Assembly: GCF_009602435.1 (NCBI RefSeq)
Contig: NZ_VZDQ01000025.1
Span: 186,001 to 250,000 of the forward strand
Direction: 5' to 3'
Length of the DNA stretch: 64,000 nucleotides
Source of the DNA: Sediminibacillus terrae
GTDB taxonomy: Bacteria; Bacillota; Bacilli; Bacillales; Amphibacillaceae
Below are positions 29,593 through 37,233 of this stretch, piece by piece. The position numbers were made by a program, and so were the translations under genes. Each line of letters opens with the position of its first letter. Position 1 is the stretch's first letter. The notes beneath the pieces are model-generated. The model did not search any database and was not told the DNA's origin. It saw nothing but the letters and a program-made list of their open reading frames with translations.

Positions 29593-29622
29593 TGCAATAC
29601 AAGAAGAAAAGTGGTGGATGCA

Positions 29623-29943
29623 ATGAAAGAAACGAATATAGCGGACTGGTGGGAAAATTATTTAGAAACGAAAAGGCAAGAGAATGAGTTGAAGAACCGC
29701 ATCAAAAGCGATTTGGAAGCAAAAGTGGAGTTCTACAAGCAATACCTTGCCCGATGTTATAAGGTCCAGCCTCTTTCTGAAAAACACAGGGATATCATTG
29801 GTAAACTAGAACATAATTTTGACGGGAAGGCGAACCAGGCACTGATCCGGCGATTTGAGAAGAATCAATCCGATCTTACGGAAATCAACAATCTTTACAA
29901 GGATATCTATGAAAATATAAAGCTGAAATCATGGTTTTGGTAA
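29623..29943 (+). CDS. small helical protein downstream of the lipase
   Basis: A 106-aa, strongly helical, charged protein (WWENYLETKRQENELKNRIKSDLEAKVEFYKQYLARCYKV ... FEKNQSDLTEINNLYKDIYENIKLKSWFW). ATG 29623 follows GTGGTGG; the frame opens at GTG 29611. It begins 30 bases after the lipase stop and is co-directional. Type VII lipase effectors need small helical partner proteins (TlaA/TlaB, Lap-type) for export, and this could be such a partner, although it lies downstream rather than upstream. No WXG motif is obvious. Assignment is inference from position and composition. Confidence 0.55.
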   Translation: MKETNIADWWENYLETKRQENELKNRIKSDLEAKVEFYKQYLARCYKVQPLSEKHRDIIGKLEHNFDGKANQALIRRFEKNQSDLTEINNLYKDIYENIKLKSWFW

Positions 29944-30043
29944 AAAGTGTCCATTCGAGGTTCTGAATGATCCAGCGTAACTTTTTTGGATTTCATACAG
30001 TTCTCTAACTTAAGCCTTCCAAGTAATAAGAAACACACAATTC

Positions 30044-30052
30044 TGATATAAT
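30044..30052 (+). promoter_or_regulatory. extended -10 promoter of the channel gene
   Basis: TGATATAAT is a perfect TGnTATAAT element 54 bases before the start codon; no matching -35 is seen. Confidence 0.5.
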
Positions 30053-30105
30053 GCGAAGAAGATATAACCGATATATAAGACAAAAACGGTTGAGAGGGAG
30101 GCAGC

Positions 30106-30951
30106 ATGTCAGCAAGTAAACAAGTATCAAATCAACCGCATGTTCCCCGAAATAAACTTGGGGAGATAGCAGAAAATAAATACTTTCAAGCAATCATCAT
30201 TGCCATCATTGTGTTAAATGGATTGGTCATCATTGGCGAAACCTACTTTGTGGGCAATCGAATGCTCCAACTGATGGATCGGATCATTATTTGGATATTC
30301 GTGGTGGAAATGGTGATCAAATTGGTTGGACTCGGTGCGAAAAGGTATTTCTCGGATAATTGGAATGTCTTTGACTTTTTGATCGTGGCCGCAAGCTTGA
30401 TTTTTTATACAGCACCATTTGTCACGGTTGTACGGTTGGTACGGGTCCTGCGTCTGTTAAGAATGATTCCGGCCGTTCCTGCGTTACGAAAAATCGTCGA
30501 CTCTTTGATGCGGTCAATCCCCGCTTTAACAGGAATACTGGGTTTGACGGTATTGATTTTTTCCATCTACGCGATTATCGGAACCACCTATTTCAGGGAT
30601 GTCTTGCCGGCTGAATACTTTGGCAGCTTCCATGCTTCCTTGTTCACCCTGACGCAAGTGGTCACATTTGAATCGTGGGCAAGCCAGGTAGCAAGGCCGG
30701 TAATCAACGAAATACCATGGGCCTGGATTTACTTTATCTCCTTCATTGTGATCGGCGCCTTGGTAATCCTCAACCTGGTAGTAGCGGTGATTGTAGACTT
30801 CCTAAGTCAGGAGGGCGAAGATTTACATCAAGACCAGTTGGCGAAGTTATCGAAGGATAACCAGGAACTGAAAGCGGAAATGCGGGAGATCAAGCAACTG
30901 CTTCTTGAGCGAAAGAACCCAGAGGCCGACTGGGAAGAAGAGCAGGAATAG
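30106..30951 (+). CDS. voltage-gated sodium channel, NaChBac (BacNav) family
   Basis: A 281-aa protein, close to NaChBac (274 aa), with six membrane segments that assemble as a tetramer. The S4 voltage sensor has Arg every third residue (R110, R113, R116, R119 in VVRLVRVLRLLRM). The selectivity filter is TFESWAS at residues 187-193, against TLESWAS in NaChBac; Glu189 would give sodium selectivity. After S6 there is a C-terminal coiled coil (LAKLSKDNQELKAEMREIKQLLL). RBS GAGGGAGG precedes ATG 30106. In alkaliphilic bacilli such channels serve pH homeostasis and motility. Confidence 0.92.
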   Translation: MSASKQVSNQPHVPRNKLGEIAENKYFQAIIIAIIVLNGLVIIGETYFVGNRMLQLMDRIIIWIFVVEMVIKLVGLGAKRYFSDNWNVFDFLIVAASLIFYTAPFVTVVRLVRVLRLLRMIPAVPALRKIVDSLMRSIPALTGILGLTVLIFSIYAIIGTTYFRDVLPAEYFGSFHASLFTLTQVVTFESWASQVARPVINEIPWAWIYFISFIVIGALVILNLVVAVIVDFLSQEGEDLHQDQLAKLSKDNQELKAEMREIKQLLLERKNPEADWEEEQE

Positions 30952-30970
30952 GATTGATATTCTCGTTGGG

Positions 30971-31005
30971 AACCACTAACTTCTTTGGCAAGTTAGTGGT
31001 TTTAA
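30971..31005 (+). terminator. terminator after the sodium channel gene
   Basis: A 12-bp perfect stem AACCACTAACTT / AAGTTAGTGGTT around CTTTGGC, followed by TTTAATTT. Confidence 0.85.
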
Positions 31006-31196
31006 TTTAAACCAGCATTGTTCTTAGAATTTTTTCGCTGTTCTTCATTTGATGTGGCTTTCATAGTGAACGGAAAAAGTCAGCTACAAATAAAGAATAT
31101 CCCATTCTTTTAGGCGTGATTGCTTACTTGGCATCTAGAATCTATCATGATGAGTTTTTATAATAAAATCCTTACCGACGAATGGGAGTGAAGATC

Positions 31197-31769
31197 ATGG
31201 AATTAGTTTTTATAAGGCATGGCCAAGGAGAACATACCTTGTTTCCTCCTGAAAGTTTACATATTACAGACCCAGGATTGACTGAAGCAGGGAGGCTTCA
31301 AGCAATATCACTTCAAAAGCAGTATCCTCTATCAGAAACAGATCTAATTATCAGTAGTCCCTTAAGAAGAACGCTTCAGACAGCTCAAATTTGGAGTGAA
31401 GGGACTTGCTGTGAGAAAGTGGTCAGTCCGCTCGTTTCTCCAAGAATGTTCCCCCAAAATCCAGAATGGGCTGCCTTGCCCTGTGACAATCTTCTGCCAA
31501 AAGAAAAAGTTAAAGAAGAATTCAATGATTTTTTCATAGAAGAGCAATTCGGCGAGTGGTGGTCAAAAGGTATCAATAAGTCCTCTGAACAAGTATTTGC
31601 AAGTATTGCAAAAAGATTCCTGAATAGGTGTAAGCAAACAGGAAAAGAAAGAATTTATATCATTTCTCATGATGGAACCATTACTTCTTATAGACAATAC
31701 ATGACGGGTAGAAAATTATCTCGTAACGACTTTCCAAAAGAAATCGGGGACTTGAAAATAAATTTTTAG
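31197..31769 (+). CDS. histidine phosphatase-family protein
   Basis: A 190-aa protein with MELVFIRHGQGEHT at the N-terminus (catalytic His in RHG), the second Arg in ISSPLRRTLQTA, an acidic residue in the middle and a second His in IYIISHDGTITSYR. This is the complete histidine phosphatase (phosphoglycerate-mutase-like) set. Substrate unknown; probably a phosphomonoesterase. ATG 31197 is used because the protein core starts there; an in-frame ATG lies at 31182. A Nudix gene follows by 50 bases. Confidence 0.8.
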   Translation: MELVFIRHGQGEHTLFPPESLHITDPGLTEAGRLQAISLQKQYPLSETDLIISSPLRRTLQTAQIWSEGTCCEKVVSPLVSPRMFPQNPEWAALPCDNLLPKEKVKEEFNDFFIEEQFGEWWSKGINKSSEQVFASIAKRFLNRCKQTGKERIYIISHDGTITSYRQYMTGRKLSRNDFPKEIGDLKINF

Positions 31770-31819
31770 TGGAACTTGGAGTGTGCCATGATTCGCTTCT
31801 TCATAAAGGGGGTTAATAA

Positions 31820-32293
31820 GTGAACGGAAACATTAATTATAAATTTTGGACTACCTGTATGATAAAAGATAAAAACAGAGTATTGCTGCTAAATAGGCAG
31901 CATGATGAATTAAAAGGATATATTCCTCCTGGTGGAAAAGTGGAGTTTCCGGAAAGTTTTGTGGAAGGCGCCATTCGTGAGGTGAAGGAGGAGACTGGAC
32001 TAACGGTGAGAAATCTGGTCTACAAAGGTCTCTATGAATTTGTGAATGAAGAAAATAGCGATCGTTATATCATTTTTAATTACATAACGGAAGACTTCAG
32101 CGGCGAACTGTTAGAAAATCCACCAGAGGGAGAACCTACTTGGATACAAATAGACAAGGCCCTGAAACTTCCCATGCAGGTCGCAACGAAGTTGAGTTTT
32201 CCTTATCTGTTTGAAGAAGGTACTTTTGAAATGCAAATCCATTGGGATAATGAACAAGACCGAGAAGGAAATGTGACTGTTAAACGGACTTGA
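31820..32293 (+). CDS. Nudix hydrolase
   Basis: A 157-aa protein from GTG 31820 behind AAGGGGG. The Nudix box GGKVEFPESFVEGAIREVKEETGL matches G-x5-E-x7-REVxEExGL and binds Mg/Mn to cleave nucleoside-diphosphate-linked substrates. Similar to MutT/8-oxo-dGTP-pyrophosphatase-like proteins, but the exact substrate is not predictable. It lies in the same direction as the histidine phosphatase gene upstream. Confidence 0.85.
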   Translation: MNGNINYKFWTTCMIKDKNRVLLLNRQHDELKGYIPPGGKVEFPESFVEGAIREVKEETGLTVRNLVYKGLYEFVNEENSDRYIIFNYITEDFSGELLENPPEGEPTWIQIDKALKLPMQVATKLSFPYLFEEGTFEMQIHWDNEQDREGNVTVKRT

Positions 32294-32418
32294 CATTCAT
32301 TTGAAAAATCCACACAGTGAAGTAGTAATTTAATTACTAGAGATATTCCTATACATATAGAGCTTACTTGCTAAAAGAATATTTAACCAAAATATTAGAG
32401 ATATTGGGGTGAGTAATC

Positions 32419-32571
32419 ATGGAACTGTTTCTCTCTGGATTATTTACATTTTTACCGATTATCATATTAGCCTTTTTAATTAGATGGGTACGCCTGATAA
32501 AAGTAAATAGTGATATTCAAGTTAAACAAAATGAAGAAATTATTTCCCTGCTTAAAAAAAGGGATTTGTAA
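32419..32571 (+). CDS. 50-aa small membrane protein
   Basis: ATG 32419 with GGGGTGAG nine bases upstream. One hydrophobic segment (LFTFLPIIILAFLIRWV, residues about 8-24) is followed by a charged tail ending LLKKRDL. It lies in the 308-base gap between the Nudix and racemase genes and ends 30 bases before the latter. No family recognised. The good RBS and typical N-out/C-in small membrane protein shape support a real gene. Confidence 0.55.
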   Translation: MELFLSGLFTFLPIIILAFLIRWVRLIKVNSDIQVKQNEEIISLLKKRDL

Positions 32572-32601
32572 AATCGCAATCTAGACATGGAGGGATAAAA
32601 T

Positions 32602-33309
32602 TTGAAAACGATCGGACTTATAGGTGGCATGAGCTGGGAATCATCCGTAGAGTATTACCGGATCATCAATGAAGAAGTGAAAAACAAGTTAGGCGGGTTA
32701 CATTCGGCTAAATGTCTGTTGTATAGTGTGGATTTTGAAGAGATTGAACGTTATCAAGCGGAAGGCGATTGGGAAAGTGCTGGAAAGCATTTAGGTGAAG
32801 TCGCATTTTCTCTTGAGAAAGCGGGCGCGGACTTTATCGTGATTTGCACCAACACGATGCACAAAGTGATTGATTACATAGAAGACAAAGTGGAAATCCC
32901 TGTTTTGCATATCGCTGATGCCACTGCAGCCCAAATTCACAATGCCCGTATGAAAACAGTAGGATTGCTCGGGACAAAGTATACGATGGAACAGGATTTT
33001 TATAAGGCGAGATTGGAATCAAACGCTATCAACGTTGTAGTTCCGGATGAAGACGAACGGACTAAGGTGAACAGTATTATTTATGATGAATTATGTTTGG
33101 GTGAAATTTCCTCTTCCTCAAAGGATTATTATAAACAGGTTATTCGCCATTTAGTGAAAAATGGCGCAGAAGGAATCATTTTAGGATGTACCGAAATCGG
33201 TTTATTAGTTAAACCCGAAGACGCAGATGTTCCGTTATTTGACACAACAATTATTCATGCAAGGGAAGCGGTAAGGAAGGCATTAAATCAAACCAAGCTA
33301 GTAAACTAG
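32602..33309 (+). CDS. aspartate/glutamate racemase-family protein
   Basis: A 235-aa protein starting at TTG 32602 behind GGAGGGA. It starts KTIGLIGGMSWESSVEYYRIIN, typical of the YgeA/RacX group. The two catalytic cysteines are in FIVICTNTMHK (near residue 84) and IILGCTEIGLL (near residue 196), so the two-cysteine racemase centre is intact. It interconverts L- and D-amino acids (aspartate, glutamate or other), possibly for wall or biofilm D-amino acids. Substrate not certain. Confidence 0.85.
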   Translation: MKTIGLIGGMSWESSVEYYRIINEEVKNKLGGLHSAKCLLYSVDFEEIERYQAEGDWESAGKHLGEVAFSLEKAGADFIVICTNTMHKVIDYIEDKVEIPVLHIADATAAQIHNARMKTVGLLGTKYTMEQDFYKARLESNAINVVVPDEDERTKVNSIIYDELCLGEISSSSKDYYKQVIRHLVKNGAEGIILGCTEIGLLVKPEDADVPLFDTTIIHAREAVRKALNQTKLVN

Positions 33310-33416
33310 TATTCAATATTACGGTGTGTGTATCCCGGCAGGATTAACGCTAACTTTGTAGAAGTACTAGTGAGACAGACGGGAATAGTGAGTCTATTAG
33401 ATGGGAGGGTTATCGT

Positions 33417-33968
33417 TTGAAAAACACGGTCTTGTTTATTCATAGTGCTGGTGAACAAGGTCAAGATCAGGGAAGCGGCAATTTGTCTTCCTATCTAACC
33501 AAGGAGCTGGGAGATAATTATAGCTTTGTTTCTCCGGCCATGCCAGAACCGGAAAATCCCGTATATGCACATTGGAAAAAACAGCTTGAGAAAGAACTCC
33601 GTAAACTTACTGGAGAAGTGATTTTGATTGGTCATTCATTGGGGGGTTCTGTCTTACTTAAGTATCTAACGGAGCAATCATGCAACCTGGTTTTCTCCGG
33701 TTTGTTTATTATCGCCTCACCATATTGGGGGCTGGATGAAAGTTGGCAGTCAAATGAATTCACACTCCAGCATAATTTCGAACAAAAGCTCCCTGTCATA
33801 CCGAATTTGTTCCTTTATCATAGTGTGGATGAAGACATCGTTCCTTTCGCACACCATATCGCATATGCTGAAAAGCTTCCACAAGCAACCACAAGGGAAC
33901 TGGAAGGAAAACAGCACTTATTTCTTAATGGATTGCCTACACTGGTCCAGGATATAGAGGACATGTAA
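33417..33968 (+). CDS. alpha/beta hydrolase, RBBP9/YdeN type
   Basis: A 183-aa protein from TTG 33417 behind GGGAGGG. The nucleophile elbow is IGHSLGGSVLLKYL near residue 73. A late DEDIVPFAHH supplies the acid and KQHLFL the His. The opening TVLFIHSAGEQGQDQGSGN and the small size fit the RBBP9/YdeN serine-hydrolase group. Cytosolic; substrate unknown. Confidence 0.8.
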   Translation: MKNTVLFIHSAGEQGQDQGSGNLSSYLTKELGDNYSFVSPAMPEPENPVYAHWKKQLEKELRKLTGEVILIGHSLGGSVLLKYLTEQSCNLVFSGLFIIASPYWGLDESWQSNEFTLQHNFEQKLPVIPNLFLYHSVDEDIVPFAHHIAYAEKLPQATTRELEGKQHLFLNGLPTLVQDIEDM

Positions 33969-34093
33969 ATTACTCGTTAAATATTTTTCCGGTTTTTGAT
34001 GGAAAAGTGAAATAAAGTTTCCCGATGTTGTGAAATGTTCATCGGCATAGCAAAAGTTTACCTGGACAAAAAGGGGAGTAAAGGAGAAAACAG

Positions 34094-34648
34094 ATGAATA
34101 AAAACAAAGCACTGATCATTGTCGATGTACAGGAAGCTTTTGAAGATGAAAAGTGGGGAGTGAGAAACAATCCGCAAGCCGAAGAAAATATTCGCAGAAT
34201 TCTGAATGTTTGGAGAGAAAAGGAATGGAAGGTCATCCATATCCAACATACCTCGGACAATCCCGACTCGCTATTTCACCCAGGCAACAAAGGGTTTGCC
34301 ATAAAAGAATCCGTGCAGCCGGAGGATGGGGAAAAGGTTATCACAAAGAAAGTGAATAGCAGCTTTATTGGTACGGATCTGGAAGAGACTTTGAGAAGGA
34401 ATGACATTTCAACCGTAGTCATAACAGGATTGACCACTCCGCACTGTGTCTCCACTACCACGAGAATGAGCGGCAATTTAGGCTTCGATACCTACCTTGT
34501 CTCAGATGCCACGGCAGCCTTCGGAATTACGGATCATGATAACATTTACCATGATGCGGAGACTATTCATCATGTATCGCTTGCCACCTTGCATGATGAA
34601 TTTGCGACGATTGTTTCCACCGGACAGCTCCTGGATAAAATCAGATAG
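34094..34648 (+). CDS. cysteine hydrolase, isochorismatase family
   Basis: A 184-aa protein with NKALIIVDVQEAFED (catalytic Asp near residue 9), KKVNSSFIGTDL (Lys) and ITGLTTPHCVSTTTRMSGNLGF (catalytic Cys near residue 117), the full isochorismatase-like triad. It is likely an amidohydrolase (nicotinamidase- or ureidoacrylate-like). A GGAGTAAAGGAG region precedes ATG 34094. A terminator follows. Confidence 0.85.
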   Translation: MNKNKALIIVDVQEAFEDEKWGVRNNPQAEENIRRILNVWREKEWKVIHIQHTSDNPDSLFHPGNKGFAIKESVQPEDGEKVITKKVNSSFIGTDLEETLRRNDISTVVITGLTTPHCVSTTTRMSGNLGFDTYLVSDATAAFGITDHDNIYHDAETIHHVSLATLHDEFATIVSTGQLLDKIR

Positions 34649-34684
34649 GCCATTGTATTCATATGCGTTGGAATTTGGAAAGAG

Positions 34685-34718
34685 AGACCCTTGTCGCGAG
34701 ATGATAAGGGTCTTTTTA
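34685..34718 (+). terminator. terminator after the isochorismatase-family gene
   Basis: AGACCCTT / AAGGGTCT stem with a 13-base loop followed by TTTT. Confidence 0.75.
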
Positions 34719-34784
34719 AAAGACTGATTCTGTTTATTTGAACGCAGGCTTTTCGAGTTTCACCTTCATTCTCTCGTCTCTATA

Positions 34785-35040
34785 TCAAACGTATGGATCA
34801 TCCTTTTCTCCAATCAATAACTCTTTTCCCTTAGCTGTGCGGTTTCATGAAATTTCTGCTTCGTTCCATCACTTCCAACATCAAATGGTGCCAAAATGTA
34901 TGACCATCTGCATATTTTACATCCGTAATATGGTAACCCTTTACTGTGTAATCCTGGTTTTAAAAAATGCAATTTTCTCCATATAAAAGTCTTTGGCCTG
35001 TTCCTTTGTCAAAGTGGTATCAAAAGAATAATCATGTTGA
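34785..35040 (-). pseudogene. degraded gene fragment of unknown family
   Basis: On the minus strand three frames carry consecutive coherent pieces: YSFDTTLTKEQAKDFYMEK, then DYTVKGYHITDVKYADGHTFW and HHLMLEVMERSRNFMKPHS, then KGKELLIGEKDDPYV and a stop. At least two frameshifts separate them. Joined, they would give a protein of about 80 residues with a normal composition. The family is not recognised. The promoter-like DNA of the RDD gene starts beyond it on the plus strand. Confidence 0.4.
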
Positions 35041-35133
35041 CATTTAAGGAATTTTAGAAATGTTTGGAAAACTGTTAAAATAAATAGTAATCGAGAAGGA
35101 TAGTATGTTGGATAAGGAAAAGGGGAATGACGA

Positions 35134-35577
35134 GTGGAAATGACAGAACCAGCAGGACTGGACAAGAGAATTGTTTCCAGAATAATCGATGGCATAATTA
35201 TCACCTTGGGAACCGTACTTACCTCCTATATTTTTTACGGGGATTTTATTAATGGAGATGATTTTCGTGTCATTGATTTTATCGGAATTTTATATGGTTT
35301 GCTCTTACCTGTTCTCTGGTATGGCTATACCTTGGGAAGAAGGGTGACGGGAAATCGCATTGTCAGGATTGAAGGAGGAAAGGTCGGAGTCGGTACCATG
35401 TTATTACGGGAATTGGTAGCCGGTATTTTTTATGCACTCACATTTGGAATTGGATTGATTGTCAGTGTCTTAATGGTGGGGATTCGGGAAGACCGCCGTG
35501 CGATTCATGATTTTATTGCCGGAACCTATGTGACAAGATGTCCACCAGAGAAAAACGAGAATGCTCATCATATTTGA
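35134..35577 (+). CDS. RDD-family membrane protein
   Basis: A 147-aa protein from GTG 35134, 7 bases after AGGGGA (an ATG at 35140 is also possible). It starts with GLDKRIVSRIIDGIII, which carries the R...D pattern that names the RDD family, and ends with EDRRAIHDFIAGTYV. Three or four hydrophobic segments are seen. Some RDD proteins act as Na+(Li+,K+)/H+ antiporters in halophilic bacilli; most have no known role. It overlaps the open frame, but not the likely start, of the next gene. Confidence 0.75.
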   Translation: MEMTEPAGLDKRIVSRIIDGIIITLGTVLTSYIFYGDFINGDDFRVIDFIGILYGLLLPVLWYGYTLGRRVTGNRIVRIEGGKVGVGTMLLRELVAGIFYALTFGIGLIVSVLMVGIREDRRAIHDFIAGTYVTRCPPEKNENAHHI

Positions 35578-35594
35578 ATAGGGAGTGGGACGCC

Positions 35595-35930
35595 GTGACG
35601 GAGGATTTTTACTGTGACGAGGTTTTAAGTGGAAAAACAGAAATTGAAAAAGTGCTGGAAACAGATAACGTGTTGGCTTACTATCACACCAAACCATTTT
35701 GGCCGGTACATATTGTTGCCATACCGAAGGAACACATTTCCTCGTTGATTACCTTGGAGGAAGAGGATAATGAATTGTTGCTGGAACTCCTCGATGTCAT
35801 CAGGAAAGTTGCCGCAATGGTGATAGAGGAACAAGGTGCCTGCAGAGTGATCACTAACTTGGGCGACTACCAGGATTCCAAACATCTACATTGGCATATT
35901 GTGTCAGGAGAGAAACTCTCGAGTAGGTGA
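35595..35930 (+). CDS. HIT-domain protein
   Basis: A 111-aa protein from GTG 35595 behind GGGAGTGG; the frame is open from 35538 but overlaps the RDD gene there. It begins TEDFYCDEVLSGKTEIEKVLETDNVLAYYHTKPFWPVHIVAIPKEH and ends HLHWHIVSGE, the H-x-H-x-H-like nucleotide-binding motif of HIT hydrolases. The final triad reads HLHWHI, an acceptable variant. Likely a nucleoside-phosphoramidate or dinucleotide hydrolase. Confidence 0.75.
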   Translation: MTEDFYCDEVLSGKTEIEKVLETDNVLAYYHTKPFWPVHIVAIPKEHISSLITLEEEDNELLLELLDVIRKVAAMVIEEQGACRVITNLGDYQDSKHLHWHIVSGEKLSSR

Positions 35931-35948
35931 AGTTTCCTGCATGGTCAA

Positions 35949-36158
35949 GTGCAAGCTTATCTAGCATTACTGCGTGATTCAGGCAGAATGATTAGCAATC
36001 CAAAAATGAAGGGGAAAGCATCATATCCAAAATTTTTTGGAAATAGGGCTGGAACAATGCAGGATAGACGCGGAGTGATTTTTTCTAATGTAGGCAGAGC
36101 TCTATTAGTCACAAATTATCTATTTGGCTCAGGGGGAGCATTAGGATTCATCAAATAA
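35949..36158 (+). CDS. possible 69-aa ORF of unknown nature
   Basis: An open frame from GTG 35949 encodes 69 residues ending RRGVIFSNVGRALLVTNYLFGSGGALGFIK. No good RBS precedes the start and no family is recognised. It could be a real small protein, a remnant, or chance. Listed because it fills the space between the HIT gene and the convergent methyltransferase terminator. Confidence 0.2.
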   Translation: MQAYLALLRDSGRMISNPKMKGKASYPKFFGNRAGTMQDRRGVIFSNVGRALLVTNYLFGSGGALGFIK

Positions 36159-36161
36159 TAA

Positions 36162-36194
36162 AAACGAACATCCCGATCGGGGGGATGTTCGTTT
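36162..36194 (-). terminator. terminator of the minus-strand methyltransferase gene
   Basis: AAACGAACATCCC and GGGATGTTCGTTT are perfect 13-bp arms around CGATCGG. Read on the minus strand the hairpin is followed by TTTTATTATT, 12 bases after the stop. Confidence 0.85.
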
Positions 36195-36205
36195 GACAGA
36201 ATTGC

Positions 36206-37123
36206 TTATTTTTTGACCGCATGAATGTAGTGTATCGTCTCAAACGCAGTTAAATAGTCGGAACGGTTCATGAAAAATCGCTTCTGGATTGTCTCCGGTG
36301 ATAAATGTTCATAAATAAGTAATCCTGCATCCTCTAACATTTTCTCCATTTCGTTAAAAGAGAAACTGGATTTCATTGGTTCACCGCTTGCTGCTGCCAT
36401 TTGCACCATATGTTGGACCCTGTTCGATATTCCTTTTTCATCAAAAAGTGTATCGTCTGGGTAATCAAAAACGATCGAACTGCCCGAAGGCACTTTGGCA
36501 AACAGTTTCTTCAATAAATCGGCATTTTCTTCTTTCGTCAGATAATAGGACACGCCTAAAAGACTGAAGAATGTTTTGTTGCCGGGAGAAAAACCTGCTT
36601 CCACAAGCGGCTGCTCCGTAAATCCTCTGGTGAAATCCATCGGGATAAAAGAAAGGTTGGCCGGCACTTCATAGTCCGACTGTGTCACCCGTTCCCTTTT
36701 GAATGCTTGTGTTGCTGGGTGGTCCACTTCGAATATTTTTAACTGCTCCCTTAATTCGGGATGTCGTAAACTAAAGGTATCCATGCCGGCGCCAAGAATG
36801 ACATACTGCTTAGCACCTAATCGGATTTCATGAAGCAATACACTTTCACAATATGCTGCACGTGCGAGCGGAGTAGGAGAAAGTTGAACTTGCGTAATCC
36901 ATTTTAATATTTCATCTGGTTGGTCTTGAAACTGTCGGGCTATTTTTTCATTGAAAAAAGGAACCCCGTCGATCATGTTTTCACGGATGTCGGCGAATTC
37001 TTTTTGGGTGATCAGATTCTTTGCGACAAAGTCATCAAATACTTTTGGCTGGTCGTATTCACTGTGATAAACACGGGCGAATGTAGAAACAAGAGAAGTT
37101 AAACTGGACTTTTCTTTGTTCAT
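36206..37123 (-). CDS. class I SAM-dependent methyltransferase, LCMT/TIGR00027-like
   Basis: A 305-aa protein. KQYVILGAGMDTFSLRHPELREQLKIFEVDHPATQAFKRER is typical of the leucine-carboxyl-methyltransferase-like family (S-adenosyl-L-methionine-dependent methyltransferase, PPM1 type), with Glu in FEVDHP as the ribose ligand, and FSLLGVSYYLTKEE further on. Substrate unknown; the family is common near secondary metabolism and in mycobacteria. RBS GGGAGACGG precedes the start. A perfect-consensus promoter and a terminator-like leader hairpin lie upstream, suggesting attenuation. Confidence 0.8.
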   Translation of the reverse strand: MNKEKSSLTSLVSTFARVYHSEYDQPKVFDDFVAKNLITQKEFADIRENMIDGVPFFNEKIARQFQDQPDEILKWITQVQLSPTPLARAAYCESVLLHEIRLGAKQYVILGAGMDTFSLRHPELREQLKIFEVDHPATQAFKRERVTQSDYEVPANLSFIPMDFTRGFTEQPLVEAGFSPGNKTFFSLLGVSYYLTKEENADLLKKLFAKVPSGSSIVFDYPDDTLFDEKGISNRVQHMVQMAAASGEPMKSSFSFNEMEKMLEDAGLLIYEHLSPETIQKRFFMNRSDYLTAFETIHYIHAVKK

Positions 37124-37147
37124 TTATTGACCGTCTCCCTTAAACAA

Positions 37148-37179
37148 AATAAGATTCCCCTGGCCAGGAGAATCTTATT
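37148..37179 (-). promoter_or_regulatory. terminator-like leader hairpin before the methyltransferase gene
   Basis: Sixteen-base arms (AATAAGATTCTCCTGG and CCAGGGGAATCTTATT on the minus strand) pair with one T-G wobble and no loop bases between them, followed by TTTGTTT. It lies between the promoter at 37205-37233 and the start codon at 37123, so it could act as an attenuator. Alternatively it is the terminator of the LysR gene. Confidence 0.5.
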
Positions 37180-37204
37180 ATACATTCAAGTCATGTAAAA
37201 GTAA

Positions 37205-37233
37205 ATTATAGCATAACTAGAATTTTTTGTCAA
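37205..37233 (-). promoter_or_regulatory. consensus sigma-A promoter for the methyltransferase gene
   Basis: On the minus strand: TTGACA (37228-37233), exactly 17 bases, TATAAT (37205-37210). It matches the consensus at all 12 positions. The -35 overlaps the stop codon of the LysR gene. Confidence 0.8.
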
